A stretch of 10,179 nt of DNA from an uncultured Selenomonadales bacterium (GCA_937915885.1 CALGGP010000204.1:1-10179); one strand, 5' to 3'. Positions 1 to 7,052 are shown, counted from the stretch's first letter. Numbers and translations: made by a program. Notes: a model not told the origin generated them from the letters alone.

Positions 1-24
1 GAGAAAAATTTTGGAGGCGATCGA

Positions 25-408
25 ATGAAGATTGAACACATGGCTATGTACGTCAACGACCTCGAATCCGCGCGGAATTTTTTCATGAAGTACTTCAATG
101 CGACGAGCAACGACGGCTATCACAATCCGACGAAAAAATTTCGGTCGTACTTTTTGAGTTTCGACGGCGAGGCGCGGCTCGAGATCATGAATAAGGCTGA
201 TATGGTCGACGGCGACAAGCCGCTCACTCGGACGGGCTTCATTCACGTCGCGTTCAGCGTTGGCAGCAAGGCGGCGGTCGACGAGCTGACGGCGCGTCTG
301 AAGGCGGACGGCTTCAACGTAATCAGCGGTCCGCGCACGACGGGCGACGGCTACTATGAAAGTTGCATCATCGACCTCGAGGGCAATCAGATTGAAATTA
401 CGGAATAA
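25..408 (+). CDS. VOC (glyoxalase/bleomycin-resistance fold) family protein
   Basis: A 127-residue protein of the vicinal oxygen chelate superfamily, small metal-dependent enzymes or binding proteins of the cytoplasm. The sequence shows the single-protein arrangement of two beta-alpha-beta-beta-beta halves: the first starts with KIEHMAMYVNDLE and ends near RLEIM, the second starts near GFIHVAFSV and ends with GNQIEITE. Four candidate metal ligands sit at the expected places: His5, Glu53, His74 and Glu124. The length is normal for a lone VOC domain. The ATG is preceded by GGAGG at 13-17, seven bases upstream, so the start is secure. An upstream gene may lie just outside the window. The gene points towards the PIG-L-type gene and is not part of the TRAP cluster. 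The exact reaction (lactoylglutathione lyase, epimerase, dioxygenase-like or resistance protein) cannot be assigned; the family is clear, the substrate unknown. Confidence 0.9.
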   Translation: MKIEHMAMYVNDLESARNFFMKYFNATSNDGYHNPTKKFRSYFLSFDGEARLEIMNKADMVDGDKPLTRTGFIHVAFSVGSKAAVDELTARLKADGFNVISGPRTTGDGYYESCIIDLEGNQIEITE

Positions 409-530
409 CTCCGCGCGGAGCGGTCGAAGGCGGTAGCCGACGAGCGACGGCTCTCGACGGGCGGTCTCGACGGACGGCGGATTTCACAGGGGGATTGGGG
501 GCTTGCCCCCGAGGGGCGGGTGGGCGGGAA
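409..530. other. Convergent intergenic region with palindrome and G-rich hairpin
   Basis: These 122 bases separate the convergent VOC and PIG-L-type genes. Directly after the VOC stop codon is a perfect 12-base palindrome, CTCCGCGCGGAG (409-420). Further on, GGGGG-CTTG-CCCCC (497-510) forms a GC-only hairpin, followed by a G-rich run to 528. Neither hairpin is followed by a T-tract on either strand, so a classical intrinsic terminator is not supported. The hairpin may still separate the two transcripts or be a dispersed intergenic repeat. No coding signal is convincing here. Confidence 0.6.
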
Positions 531-2087
531 TTAAAATTTTCTGATCCAATGAATGTAAATCCTTTCGAGCAATTGTTTCAATCGCCGTCGCCAAAAATAT
601 ATCGCGCTCACCCGACGGAGCGTGATCTCGTCGAAAATATTTTCGTCGGCATCCGCGCGGACGGTGATCACATTTTTTTCGAGCCGAATTACGATCCGAT
701 CGCCGTCGCGACTTTCAATCGAGCCGCCGTCGACAAAAAATTTTACGGCTCCGTCGAAGTTAAATCGGTACAATCCAAGTTCAATCCGATCGATCGATGA
801 CGGGATCGAATAATCATAAATGAATTGATCGGCATGAATAATTTTTATGAACGGCGGCAGAACGGAGCGCGGCGACTTCGACGAAAACATTTCGATCTCG
901 CCGATGCCGCCTTCGACGCGCCGATCAACGATCGAAAAATCAGCGCGGAATGTGACGAGCGGTTGAGGCAAGTCAATCACCGTCGGACGACCGCCGCGCT
1001 CAACCGCGCACTCGAGCGTCGTCATATTATCAAACGTAATTCGGAGTTTGTCAATCGATCCGTCGAGCGTGCCGTAAATTTTTATCTGCCGAACCGTTTG
1101 CGGCTCCGTCCACTCGAAAGTAATTCGACGGTCGGGATCGTCGGGCGCGGGCGTCCAAAAATAATTCGCGAATGTCGGCGGGCTCGCGTTAATGTCCTCA
1201 ACGTCGAGATATTGAAAGTCGCAGACCTTTGTCGGATCGCCGCTCGTCGATGTGACGGTCGCCTTGAAAGTGATTGAATCGGTTCGGCGCTCGAAAAAAA
1301 CTTCGTCGGCGTTGATGATCGCAAGGGCGTTGCGTTGAATGCGTTGCGAACGATGAGCGAACACCGCGCGGGCGATCGGATTTTTTCTCAACGACGGCTC
1401 CCGACAATCGGGCGGCGTCGGCAATCGAATCCGATCGCTCCAAACGTAATTGAATTTGTCGATGAGATCAAAATCATAAGCCTCGAGCCCCAATTTCGGA
1501 CGCGGCGTCGACAACAGATTGTCCGACAAAAAATCCTGAGGCGCGGTAAACGCCGTCGCATACGCCAATTTTTTATAAACCGTCGGTCGATAATCGGAGC
1601 GTCGAAGGATTGACGCCATGATTTTTTCAAACGCCAACGACAGCGCCCGATGGTCGGCGTGAAAATCGAAGTCGACGCAAAAAATTATATCCGCGCGGAG
1701 CTCGACGATCAGCGACTCGAGATCGGAAAAAAAATTTTTTCGAGTGTAAGCGGAACGACGCCACGGCTGAAAATTTTTCGGCGCATAAGTTTCGACGCGA
1801 CCGGCGGGAGATTGCGTCGGAGCGTCGGCGTAATAAACATGCGGCTTGCCCTTGCCGTTGAAAGTGTCGCCGTAGCCGAGCCAAATGATGTGATCCCGCT
1901 CGACGCCGAGAATTTTCAATGACGCAATCGCTTCGTCCGCGCGGAGATTTTCCGTCCGATCGAAGTCGCCGTTCGTCGAGTACGCAACGAAAACTTCAAC
2001 GCCCGATCGGATCAAGCGAATGATCGTCGAGCCCGCGACGTTGATCTCGTCGTCGGGATGCGGCGCCAAAATCAGTGCTCTCATCAA
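531..2087 (-). CDS. PIG-L (LmbE-like) family deacetylase with long C-terminal beta-rich extension
   Basis: The N-terminal ~270 residues are a PIG-L/LmbE-type zinc-dependent N-deacetylase domain, a family acting on N-acetyl sugars in glycolipids, thiols and cell-surface glycans. The zinc-site motif is visible as APHPDDE (His10, Asp12, Asp13, Glu14) close to the start, with a second element FDFHADH (His143, Asp145, His146). Most PIG-L proteins are 220-300 residues; this one is about 518. The rest (roughly 290-410) is beta-rich, with a stretch resembling F5/8 type C (discoidin-like) sugar-binding domains (EWTEPQTVRQIKIYGTLDG and following). It ends in a basic/aromatic tail (FWRRRLKQLLERIYIHWIRKF region). 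The start is either TTG (2085-2087) or the next codon ATG (2082-2084); an AAGGA-like site lies upstream on the minus strand. No signal peptide is seen. It is divergent from the TRAP cluster. A cell-envelope glycan role is inference. Confidence 0.85.
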   Translation of the reverse strand: MMRALILAPHPDDEINVAGSTIIRLIRSGVEVFVAYSTNGDFDRTENLRADEAIASLKILGVERDHIIWLGYGDTFNGKGKPHVYYADAPTQSPAGRVETYAPKNFQPWRRSAYTRKNFFSDLESLIVELRADIIFCVDFDFHADHRALSLAFEKIMASILRRSDYRPTVYKKLAYATAFTAPQDFLSDNLLSTPRPKLGLEAYDFDLIDKFNYVWSDRIRLPTPPDCREPSLRKNPIARAVFAHRSQRIQRNALAIINADEVFFERRTDSITFKATVTSTSGDPTKVCDFQYLDVEDINASPPTFANYFWTPAPDDPDRRITFEWTEPQTVRQIKIYGTLDGSIDKLRITFDNMTTLECAVERGGRPTVIDLPQPLVTFRADFSIVDRRVEGGIGEIEMFSSKSPRSVLPPFIKIIHADQFIYDYSIPSSIDRIELGLYRFNFDGAVKFFVDGGSIESRDGDRIVIRLEKNVITVRADADENIFDEITLRRVSAIYFWRRRLKQLLERIYIHWIRKF

Positions 2088-2128
2088 TCAATCAGTCCTT
2101 CGTCAACGGCAACCGCAAACGCAAAAAT

Positions 2129-2146
2129 CAATTGACACGGCAATTG
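2129..2146. promoter_or_regulatory. Paired CAATTG motifs over the -35 region (candidate operator)
   Basis: Two CAATTG palindromes at 2129-2134 and 2141-2146 are spaced 12 bases apart, about one helical turn, and the first overlaps the -35 box. The second lies within the 8-base palindrome GCAATTGC (2140-2147). Such spacing suits a dimeric repressor or activator. This is pattern-based only; no regulator is identified. Confidence 0.3.
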
Positions 2147-2160
2147 CGGCGTTATATCAT
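2132..2160 (+). promoter_or_regulatory. Sigma70-type promoter for the TRAP/transketolase cluster
   Basis: A perfect -35 hexamer TTGACA (2132-2137) is followed by exactly 17 bases and a -10 hexamer TATCAT (2155-2160; consensus TATAAT). Transcription would begin near 2167, leaving a leader of roughly 40 bases before the dctP start at 2205. It is by far the best promoter match I saw in the window, and it fits the position expected for the main cluster promoter. Confidence 0.75.
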
Positions 2161-2190
2161 TTCATCGGAAATTTTACGACACAAACGAAA

Positions 2191-2197
2191 AGGGGTG
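2191..2197 (+). promoter_or_regulatory. Ribosome binding site supporting the TTG start of dctP
   Basis: AGGGGTG lies seven bases before the TTG at 2205-2207. No ATG or GTG lies in a suitable position before the lipoprotein signal sequence. The site therefore decides for a TTG start giving MKATKRFLVLMML. Confidence 0.7.
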
Positions 2198-2204
2198 AAC
2201 GACT

Positions 2205-3233
2205 TTGAAGGCAACGAAACGATTTTTGGTCTTGATGATGTTGATGTGTTTCAGTCTTGTGTTGAGCGGCTGCGGCGAGGATCAGCAGCAAGCCGAACGC
2301 AAGGAAGGCGAATACCAACGGATCAAACTCGTGATGACGGTCAACGGGACGAACATCGCGACCGACACGAAGGTTGCAAACCGATTCGCGGAGCTCATCG
2401 CCGAGGAGACCAACGGCAACATCGTGATCGACGTATTTCCGAATGATCAATTGGCGGGCGGCAACGCGTCAAAGGGGATCGAGATGATCGCCGACGGCGC
2501 GGTCGATCTCGCGGCGTATGCGGCGGGCGTGATGGCGGTGCTCGACGAGCATCTGTTGATCGGCTCGGTGCCGTGGACATTCAACAATTATCAGGACGCG
2601 CGGCGCATCATCGACACGACCGGCGGCAAGTACTACGAAAAAATTCTCGCCACGCAGGGCATCACTTATCTGGCGTCGGCGCATAACGGCTTCCGTCAAG
2701 TGACCAACGGCAAGCACGCCGTCCGCACTCCCGAGGACGTTGCCGGCTTGAAAATCCGCGTGCCCGGCGGCGAAGTGTATTTCAAATTCTGGCACGCCTT
2801 CAACGCCGACCCCGTTGCCATGAGTTGGAGCGAGGCGTTCACCGCGATTCAGCAAGGTACGATCGACGGGCAAGAGAACGGATTCAGCGTGACCAATTCG
2901 GCGAAAGTCAACGAGATTCAACAGTACATGACGGTCTGGAATTATACCTACGAGAATTATCTGTTCGTCGCCAACACCGAGATTTTTGAAAGTCTCGAGC
3001 CGCAAACGCAGGAACTGATCCGCGCGAAGGCGAAGGAAGCCTGCGAATGGGGACGCGATCTCGTCGAGAATGACGAGGAAAATATCATGAAGAAATTCAT
3101 CAAGGGCGGCATGGAAGTCACGGTGCTCACGCCCGAACAGCTTAAACCATTTCAGGCGAAAGTGCAAGGCGTTCGTCGCGAGCTGATGGACAAGTACGGT
3201 CAGGAAGCATGCGAAGCCTTCCAGATGCAGTGA
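2205..3233 (+). CDS. dctP: TRAP transporter substrate-binding lipoprotein, DctP family
   Basis: The extracytoplasmic binding protein of a tripartite ATP-independent periplasmic transporter; it captures an organic acid and hands it to the DctQM permease, which is driven by an ion gradient. The 342-residue protein starts with a basic n-region and a hydrophobic stretch ending in the lipobox LSGC (Cys23), so it should be a membrane-anchored lipoprotein. Family features are the carboxylate-binding arginine region GLKIRVPGG (Arg185) and the signature AMSWSEAFTAIQQGTIDGQEN (about 205-225). Translation starts at TTG. It is first in a dctPQM operon, 16 bases before dctQ, behind a strong promoter. Lipid anchoring of DctP is typical of Firmicutes and some other anaerobes. 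The conserved arginine predicts a carboxylate (or possibly sulfonate) ligand. Which one is not visible; sugar acids and keto-acids are common in the family. Confidence 0.95.
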   Translation: MKATKRFLVLMMLMCFSLVLSGCGEDQQQAERKEGEYQRIKLVMTVNGTNIATDTKVANRFAELIAEETNGNIVIDVFPNDQLAGGNASKGIEMIADGAVDLAAYAAGVMAVLDEHLLIGSVPWTFNNYQDARRIIDTTGGKYYEKILATQGITYLASAHNGFRQVTNGKHAVRTPEDVAGLKIRVPGGEVYFKFWHAFNADPVAMSWSEAFTAIQQGTIDGQENGFSVTNSAKVNEIQQYMTVWNYTYENYLFVANTEIFESLEPQTQELIRAKAKEACEWGRDLVENDEENIMKKFIKGGMEVTVLTPEQLKPFQAKVQGVRRELMDKYGQEACEAFQMQ

Positions 3234-3249
3234 TCGGAGGCGACGCGAC

Positions 3250-3723
3250 ATGAGATCAATGTTGGGGAAAATCGAAGACATCATCTGCGCGATCGCGTTG
3301 GCGTTCATGACGATCTTGACGTTCGCAAACGTCATCGCGCGCTACGTATTCAGCGCGTCGTTCTCATTCTCCGAAGAGATCACGACGTATTTGTTCGTGC
3401 TGTTGAGTCTGATCGGCTCGGCGGCGGCGGCTCGACGGAAGGCGCATTTGGGCTTCACGGCGATACTCGACTTATTGCCTGCGGGCGTCAAGCGCGCGAT
3501 CTCGATGATGAGCTACACGTTGGCATTTTTATTTTCGTCGGCGCTGTTCTATTACGGGCTCAACATGGTTGCGAGCCAGATGCGGCGCGGACAGGTGACG
3601 GCGGGCATGCAGTGGCCGGAATGGATATTCGGAGCGTTCGTCCCGCTCGGGGCGTTCTTCATCGCCGTCGAATTTTTATTCCTGTTGCTTGACACGATGG
3701 CAGGGAAGGAGGACGCAAAATGA
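3250..3723 (+). CDS. dctQ: TRAP transporter small permease, DctQ family
   Basis: The small membrane subunit of the TRAP transporter, needed with DctM for transport. The 157-residue length and four hydrophobic segments (about 10-30, 45-62, 86-107 and 126-148) are normal for the family. Typical elements are FANVIARYVF at the end of helix 1, the acidic SEE (41-43) before helix 2, and the QWPEWI segment leading into helix 4. Start ATG 3250 has GGAGG at 3236-3240. The gene overlaps dctM by four bases (ATGA at 3720-3723), indicating translational coupling. Confidence 0.95.
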   Translation: MRSMLGKIEDIICAIALAFMTILTFANVIARYVFSASFSFSEEITTYLFVLLSLIGSAAAARRKAHLGFTAILDLLPAGVKRAISMMSYTLAFLFSSALFYYGLNMVASQMRRGQVTAGMQWPEWIFGAFVPLGAFFIAVEFLFLLLDTMAGKEDAK

Positions 3724-5003
3724 TCGGACCGGCAATTTTTCTGAGCTTCGCGGTGTTTCTGCTGTTGGGGACGCCGATAGCGATCTGCCTGGGCGTTTCG
3801 AGCGTGTTCGGAATGTTGATCGACGGCTCGGGCAAACCGATCGAGGCGATCATGACGACCTTGCCGCGTATCTTTTCGTCGGCGACGAGTAAATTCGTGC
3901 TGTTGGCGGTGCCGTTCTTCATTCTCGGCGGCAACGTCATGGAGAAAGCGGGCATCTCCGAACGGCTGATCAACTTTGCGCAGAGTTGCGTCGGACATTT
4001 GCGCGGCGGCTTGATCGTCGTGATGGTGTCGGTGGCGTGTTTCTTCGCGGCGATCAGCGGCTCGGGACCGGCGACGGTGGCGGCGCTCGGAATGATCTTA
4101 ATCCCTGCGATGGTCAACGTGGGATATCCTCCGGCGTTTGCGGCGGCGCTGATGGCGGCGGCTGGCGCGACGGGAATTGTTATCCCGCCGTCGATCACGT
4201 TCGTCGTCTACGGCTCGGTCGCCGACACATCGATCGGAAAATTATTCTTGAGCGGCATCGTCCCGGGGCTGATGATCGGCTTGGCGCTGATACTCGTCTC
4301 GATGTGGACGACGCGAAACATGCAGATCGAATTGCTTCCGAAAGCGACGGCGGCGGAGCGTTGGGCGTCATTCAAAGACGCGTTCTGGGGATTGCTGATG
4401 CCGGCGATCATTCTCGGCGGCATCTACGGCGGCATTTTTACTCCGACCGAAGCGGCGGCGGCGTCGGCGGTCTACGGGCTGTTCGTCGGATTTTTTATCT
4501 ACAAGACGCTCAAGCTGAAAGACCTCTACGAGATTTTTGTCAACTCGACGACGACGACGGCGGTGGTCATGTTCATCACGGCGACGGCGTCACTGTTCGC
4601 ATACATCTTGACGCGCGCGCGGCTCGACCTTGCGATCAGCCAAGGCTTGACGGACATCACCGGCGGCAATTATATCATGTTCCTGTTGATCGCGAACGTG
4701 ATTTTCCTGATTGCGGGCTGTTTCATGGACGCGACGTCGGCGGTTTTGATTTTTACGCCGCTGTTCTTGCCGGTGGCGTTGTCGCTCGGCATCGATCCGA
4801 TCCACTTCGGCGCGGTGATGGTGCTCAACCTTTCGATCGGATTGGTGACGCCGCCCGTCGGCATAAACTTATTCGTCGGGTGCGGCATCGCAAACATTTC
4901 GTTGAAAGATATCTCGTTGGCGGTCATCCCGCTAATCATCGCGTGCCTGATCGTCTTGTTGCTCGTAACCTACATTCCGCAACTGCCGCTTCTGTTGGTA
5001 TAA
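3720..5003 (+). CDS. dctM: TRAP transporter large permease, DctM family
   Basis: The large membrane subunit that forms the transport channel and couples uptake to an ion (usually sodium) gradient. The 427 residues are full length for DctM with about 12 hydrophobic segments. Clear family motifs are GSGPATVAALG (about 114-124), GIVIPPS (152-158), TPTEAAAASA (241-250), CFMDATSA (334-341) and GLVTPPVGINLFV (374-386). A strong AAGGAGG (3706-3712) precedes the start, which lies inside the end of dctQ. The transketolase N gene follows after only 21 bases, so transport and sugar-phosphate chemistry are probably transcribed together. No terminator is seen at its end. Confidence 0.96.
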   Translation: MIGPAIFLSFAVFLLLGTPIAICLGVSSVFGMLIDGSGKPIEAIMTTLPRIFSSATSKFVLLAVPFFILGGNVMEKAGISERLINFAQSCVGHLRGGLIVVMVSVACFFAAISGSGPATVAALGMILIPAMVNVGYPPAFAAALMAAAGATGIVIPPSITFVVYGSVADTSIGKLFLSGIVPGLMIGLALILVSMWTTRNMQIELLPKATAAERWASFKDAFWGLLMPAIILGGIYGGIFTPTEAAAASAVYGLFVGFFIYKTLKLKDLYEIFVNSTTTTAVVMFITATASLFAYILTRARLDLAISQGLTDITGGNYIMFLLIANVIFLIAGCFMDATSAVLIFTPLFLPVALSLGIDPIHFGAVMVLNLSIGLVTPPVGINLFVGCGIANISLKDISLAVIPLIIACLIVLLLVTYIPQLPLLLV

Positions 5004-5012
5004 AAATTTTGT

Positions 5013-5018
5013 GAGGTG
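5013..5018 (+). promoter_or_regulatory. Ribosome binding site fixing the transketolase N start at 5025
   Basis: GAGGTG ends six bases before ATG 5025. An in-frame GTG at 5016 lies within this site, so it cannot be the real start. The protein therefore begins MKRTTVEELK. Confidence 0.75.
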
Positions 5019-5024
5019 TTATCC

Positions 5025-5858
5025 ATGAAGAGAACCACAGTCGAAGAATTGAAGGAGATCGCGAAGGAACTGCGCAAAATCGTCGTGACGATGGTCTACG
5101 AGGCGCAATCGGGTCACCCGGGCGGGTCGCTGAGCGCGGCGGATTTCGTGGCGGCGTGCTACTTCCGCGAGATGAACGTCGATCCGCAGAATCCGAAGTG
5201 GGAAGATCGCGATCGGTTCGTGCTGTCGAAAGGACACGTTTGCCCGATCCAGTACGCGGCGCTCGGCAAGCGCGGATTTTTCCCCGAAGAAGTTCTGCAC
5301 ACGTTGAGAAAAGAAGGCTCGCCTCTGCAGGGGCATCCGAACATGAAATGCCCGGGCATCGACATTCCGACGGGCTCGCTCGGACAGGGATTTGCGTGCG
5401 CGGTGGGCATGGCGATCGGCGCGAAGATGGATAAGAAAGACTTCAGAGTGTTTGCGGTGCTCGGCGACGGCGAATGTCAAGAGGGCGAAATTTGGGAAGC
5501 GGCGCAGACTGCCAACAAATATCAGCTCGATAATCTGATTGTTTTTGTCGACGACAATAATCTGCAGATTGACGGCACGACGGACGAAGTGATGCCCAAT
5601 CTCGATCTCGGGGAAAAATTCAAGGCGTTCGGCTTTGAAGTGTACAACATCGACGGCAACGACATGGGGCAAATCGTTCGGGCGCTCGACACGATCAAAA
5701 TGCACGCGCACGATCGCAAACCGAAAGTGATCATCGGGGCGACGACCAAGGGCAAAGGCGTTTCGTTCATGGAGAATGTGGGCAGTTGGCATGGCGTGGC
5801 TCCGAATAAAGAGCAGTACGAGCAGGCGATGAAAGACCTCGAAGAAGGCATCGACTAA
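5025..5858 (+). CDS. Split transketolase, N-terminal (thiamine diphosphate-binding) subunit
   Basis: Half of a two-gene transketolase; with the downstream C subunit it would transfer two-carbon ketol units between sugar phosphates in the cytoplasm. The 277 residues match the N subunit of split transketolases. Motifs seen are SGHPGGSLS (His31), LSKGH (His71), GSLGQG (117-122), the diphosphate/magnesium motif GDGECQEGE (from 147) ending in DDNN (176-179), and SWHG (His256). Start is chosen at ATG 5025 rather than the upstream in-frame GTG, because the ribosome site covers the latter. It sits 21 bases behind dctM, implying an operon. Split transketolases serve in the pentose phosphate pathway, but also in dedicated catabolic clusters, for example the sulfoglycolytic transketolase pathway (SqwGH). 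Placement behind a transporter favours a catabolic role; that is inference. Confidence 0.93.
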   Translation: MKRTTVEELKEIAKELRKIVVTMVYEAQSGHPGGSLSAADFVAACYFREMNVDPQNPKWEDRDRFVLSKGHVCPIQYAALGKRGFFPEEVLHTLRKEGSPLQGHPNMKCPGIDIPTGSLGQGFACAVGMAIGAKMDKKDFRVFAVLGDGECQEGEIWEAAQTANKYQLDNLIVFVDDNNLQIDGTTDEVMPNLDLGEKFKAFGFEVYNIDGNDMGQIVRALDTIKMHAHDRKPKVIIGATTKGKGVSFMENVGSWHGVAPNKEQYEQAMKDLEEGID

Positions 5859-5865
5859 AAAATTC

Positions 5866-5941
5866 GGCGCCGCCGACGCGGGGTGGGAACCGCGATCTCG
5901 GTTGGGCGTCAAGCACGGTGGGTGGGAGCGTCGGTGGCGCC
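5866..5941 (-). repeat. 76-bp palindromic-end repeat element, copy B
   Basis: Located just after the transketolase N stop codon. It begins GGCGCCGCCGACGC and ends GCGTCGGTGGCGCC, which are inverted repeats with one mismatch. The reverse complement of the element at 6978-7052 matches it along its length: same ends, same GGGTGGG near one end, a central GTTGGGCG, and GGTGGGTGGGAGCG near the other end. It therefore belongs to a repeat family and lies in opposite orientation to the other copy. It may form a large hairpin in the transcript. The strand given is relative to the copy at 6978, taken as plus. Confidence 0.7.
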
Positions 5942-5988
5942 CGAAAAAACGTTGCCCACCAAAAAACCGTCGGGATCAAAAAATTTTT

Positions 5989-5995
5989 GGGAGTG
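5989..5995 (+). promoter_or_regulatory. Ribosome binding site fixing the transketolase C start at 6002
   Basis: GGGAGTG lies six bases before ATG 6002. An upstream in-frame ATG at 5918 would translate the repeat element into a Gly/Ser/Lys-rich leader unlike any transketolase, so 6002 is preferred. Confidence 0.75.
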
Positions 5996-6001
5996 AAGTA
6001 T

Positions 6002-6937
6002 ATGAAGAAGATAGCAACGCGCAACGGCTTCGGCGAAGAACTTGTCGAGCTCGGACGCAAGAACAGAAACATTCTCGTCGTCGACGCCGACATCGGCAAG
6101 TCGTGTAAGACCGATAAATTTGCGCACGAACTCGAGGATCAGCACATCAACGTCGGCATCGCCGAGCAAAACGCCGCGGGCGTCGCTGCCGGACTGGCGA
6201 CTTGCGGCAAAATCCCGTTCGTCGTCACCTACGCGGTGTTCGGCTCGTTGAGAATGTGTGAGATGATCCGTCAAGAGATCGCTTATCCGAAGCTCAACGT
6301 CAAGATCGCATGCTCGCACGGCGGATTGACTCCCGCCAACGACGGCGCCTCTCATCAGGCGATCGAAGACATGGGCGTGATGCGGACGATCCCGAATATG
6401 ACGGTGATCATGCCTGCGGATTATTACGCGGCGAAAGAACTCGTGCGCAAAATCGTCGACTACGACGGTCCGGTGTTCATTCGCTTCACGCGCGACGCGA
6501 TCCCCGTCATTTACGACGAGAACATTTCGCTCGAGATCGGCAAGGCGCACATCATTCAAGACGGCTCGGACGTGGCGCTGATTGCCAACGGCGATACGGT
6601 TTGCCTTGCGATCGAGGCGGCGAAGATTCTCGCGGGCGAAGGCATCAGCGCAAAGGTCGTCGACATGCACACGATCAAGCCGCTCGATGTGGATTGCGTC
6701 AAAGATTGCATTGAAAAAATCGGCAAGATCGTCACGTCGGAAGATCACAACATCATGAACGGGCTGGGCTCGGCGGTGTGCGAAGTGGCGGCGGAGCTCG
6801 GCAAGGGCAAAGTCAAGCGGATCGGCATTCAGGATCAATTTGGAGAGTCGGCGCCGTACGAAAGATTGATGGCGAAGAACGGGATCACCGTCGAAGGGAT
6901 CGTCGCGGCGGCGAAAGCGCTGCAAGGCAATGCGTAA
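6002..6937 (+). CDS. Split transketolase, C-terminal subunit
   Basis: The pyrimidine-binding and C-terminal half of the split transketolase; it completes the active site of the N subunit encoded just upstream. The 311 residues begin MKKIATRNGFGEEL, the usual start of this subunit. Visible elements are NVGIAEQNAAG with the catalytic glutamate Glu55, the CSHGGLTPANDGASHQAIED segment (His118), MRTIPNMTVIMPAD, and the C-terminal domain with DMHTIKPLD (221-229) and TSEDHN (245-250). The start is set at 6002. The gap to the N subunit is 143 bases and is largely filled by a repeat element, which is unusual for an interacting pair. Another copy of the element lies just downstream, so this gene is bracketed by inverted copies. 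The stop codon lies inside a 7-bp repeat array. Confidence 0.93.
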   Translation: MKKIATRNGFGEELVELGRKNRNILVVDADIGKSCKTDKFAHELEDQHINVGIAEQNAAGVAAGLATCGKIPFVVTYAVFGSLRMCEMIRQEIAYPKLNVKIACSHGGLTPANDGASHQAIEDMGVMRTIPNMTVIMPADYYAAKELVRKIVDYDGPVFIRFTRDAIPVIYDENISLEIGKAHIIQDGSDVALIANGDTVCLAIEAAKILAGEGISAKVVDMHTIKPLDVDCVKDCIEKIGKIVTSEDHNIMNGLGSAVCEVAAELGKGKVKRIGIQDQFGESAPYERLMAKNGITVEGIVAAAKALQGNA

Positions 6938-6959
6938 TGCATAATGCGTAATACGTAAT
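6932..6959. repeat. Degenerate heptamer array, four units
   Basis: Four consecutive 7-base units, GCGTAAT, GCATAAT, GCGTAAT and ACGTAAT, with consensus RCRTAAT. The first unit contains the stop codon of the transketolase C gene, so the array abuts or invaded the gene end. A second array with the same 7-base period but a different unit is found at 8782-8879. Confidence 0.7.
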
Positions 6960-6977
6960 TAGAAGACGGATTAAAGG

Positions 6978-7052
6978 GGCGCCGCCAACGCTCCCACCCA
7001 CCACCGGCGGCGCCCAACGAAGGACGACCTGCCCACCCGCGTTGGCGGCGCC
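6978..7052 (+). repeat. 75-bp palindromic-end repeat element, copy A
   Basis: The element begins GGCGCCGCCAACGC (6978-6991) and ends with its exact reverse complement GCGTTGGCGGCGCC (7039-7052), a perfect 14-base terminal inverted repeat. The interior contains C-rich CCCACCCACC and GCCCAAC blocks that match copy B (5866-5941) in reverse complement. No open frame is contained, so it could be a non-autonomous mobile repeat (MITE- or REP-like) or a structural RNA element. Confidence 0.7.

Larger units (their letters stand above)
2088..2204. other. Divergent intergenic region between PIG-L-type gene and TRAP cluster
   Basis: This 117-base spacer holds the start signals of two divergent genes. 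On the plus strand it carries a near-consensus promoter and a strong ribosome site for dctP. On the minus strand only a weak TATAAC-like box (plus-strand GTTATA, 2151-2156) can be pointed to, overlapping the plus-strand -10. Two CAATTG hexamers (2129-2134 and 2141-2146), 12 bases apart, overlap the -35 and spacer and could be an operator half-site pair. No regulator gene is in the window. Confidence 0.6.

Noticed and set aside
497..510. Intrinsic terminator between the convergent genes
   Set aside because: The hairpin GGGGG-CTTG-CCCCC is strong, but no T-tract follows on either strand.
495..800. Short plus-strand open frame at the 3' end of the PIG-L-type gene
   Set aside because: It starts inside the G-rich hairpin and overlaps the opposite coding strand; no ribosome site or domain supports it.
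410..1945. Four copies of the 10-base palindrome TCCGCGCGGA (410-419, 652-661, 1690-1699, 1936-1945)
   Set aside because: Three copies encode the tripeptide Arg-Ala-Asp with the same preferred codons in the PIG-L-type gene, so codon bias explains most of the excess; only the copy at the VOC stop codon is intergenic.
3986..5014. Plus-strand open frame of 342 codons in another frame of dctM
   Set aside because: The translation is an Arg/Gly/Asp-rich low-complexity string without membrane segments; dctM has all family motifs in its own frame.
5909..6925. Long minus-strand open frame opposite the transketolase C gene
   Set aside because: Arg/Asp/His-rich, no recognisable domain, fully covered by a motif-supported gene on the plus strand; the same applies to the minus-strand frames at 2469-3335 and 5019-5912.
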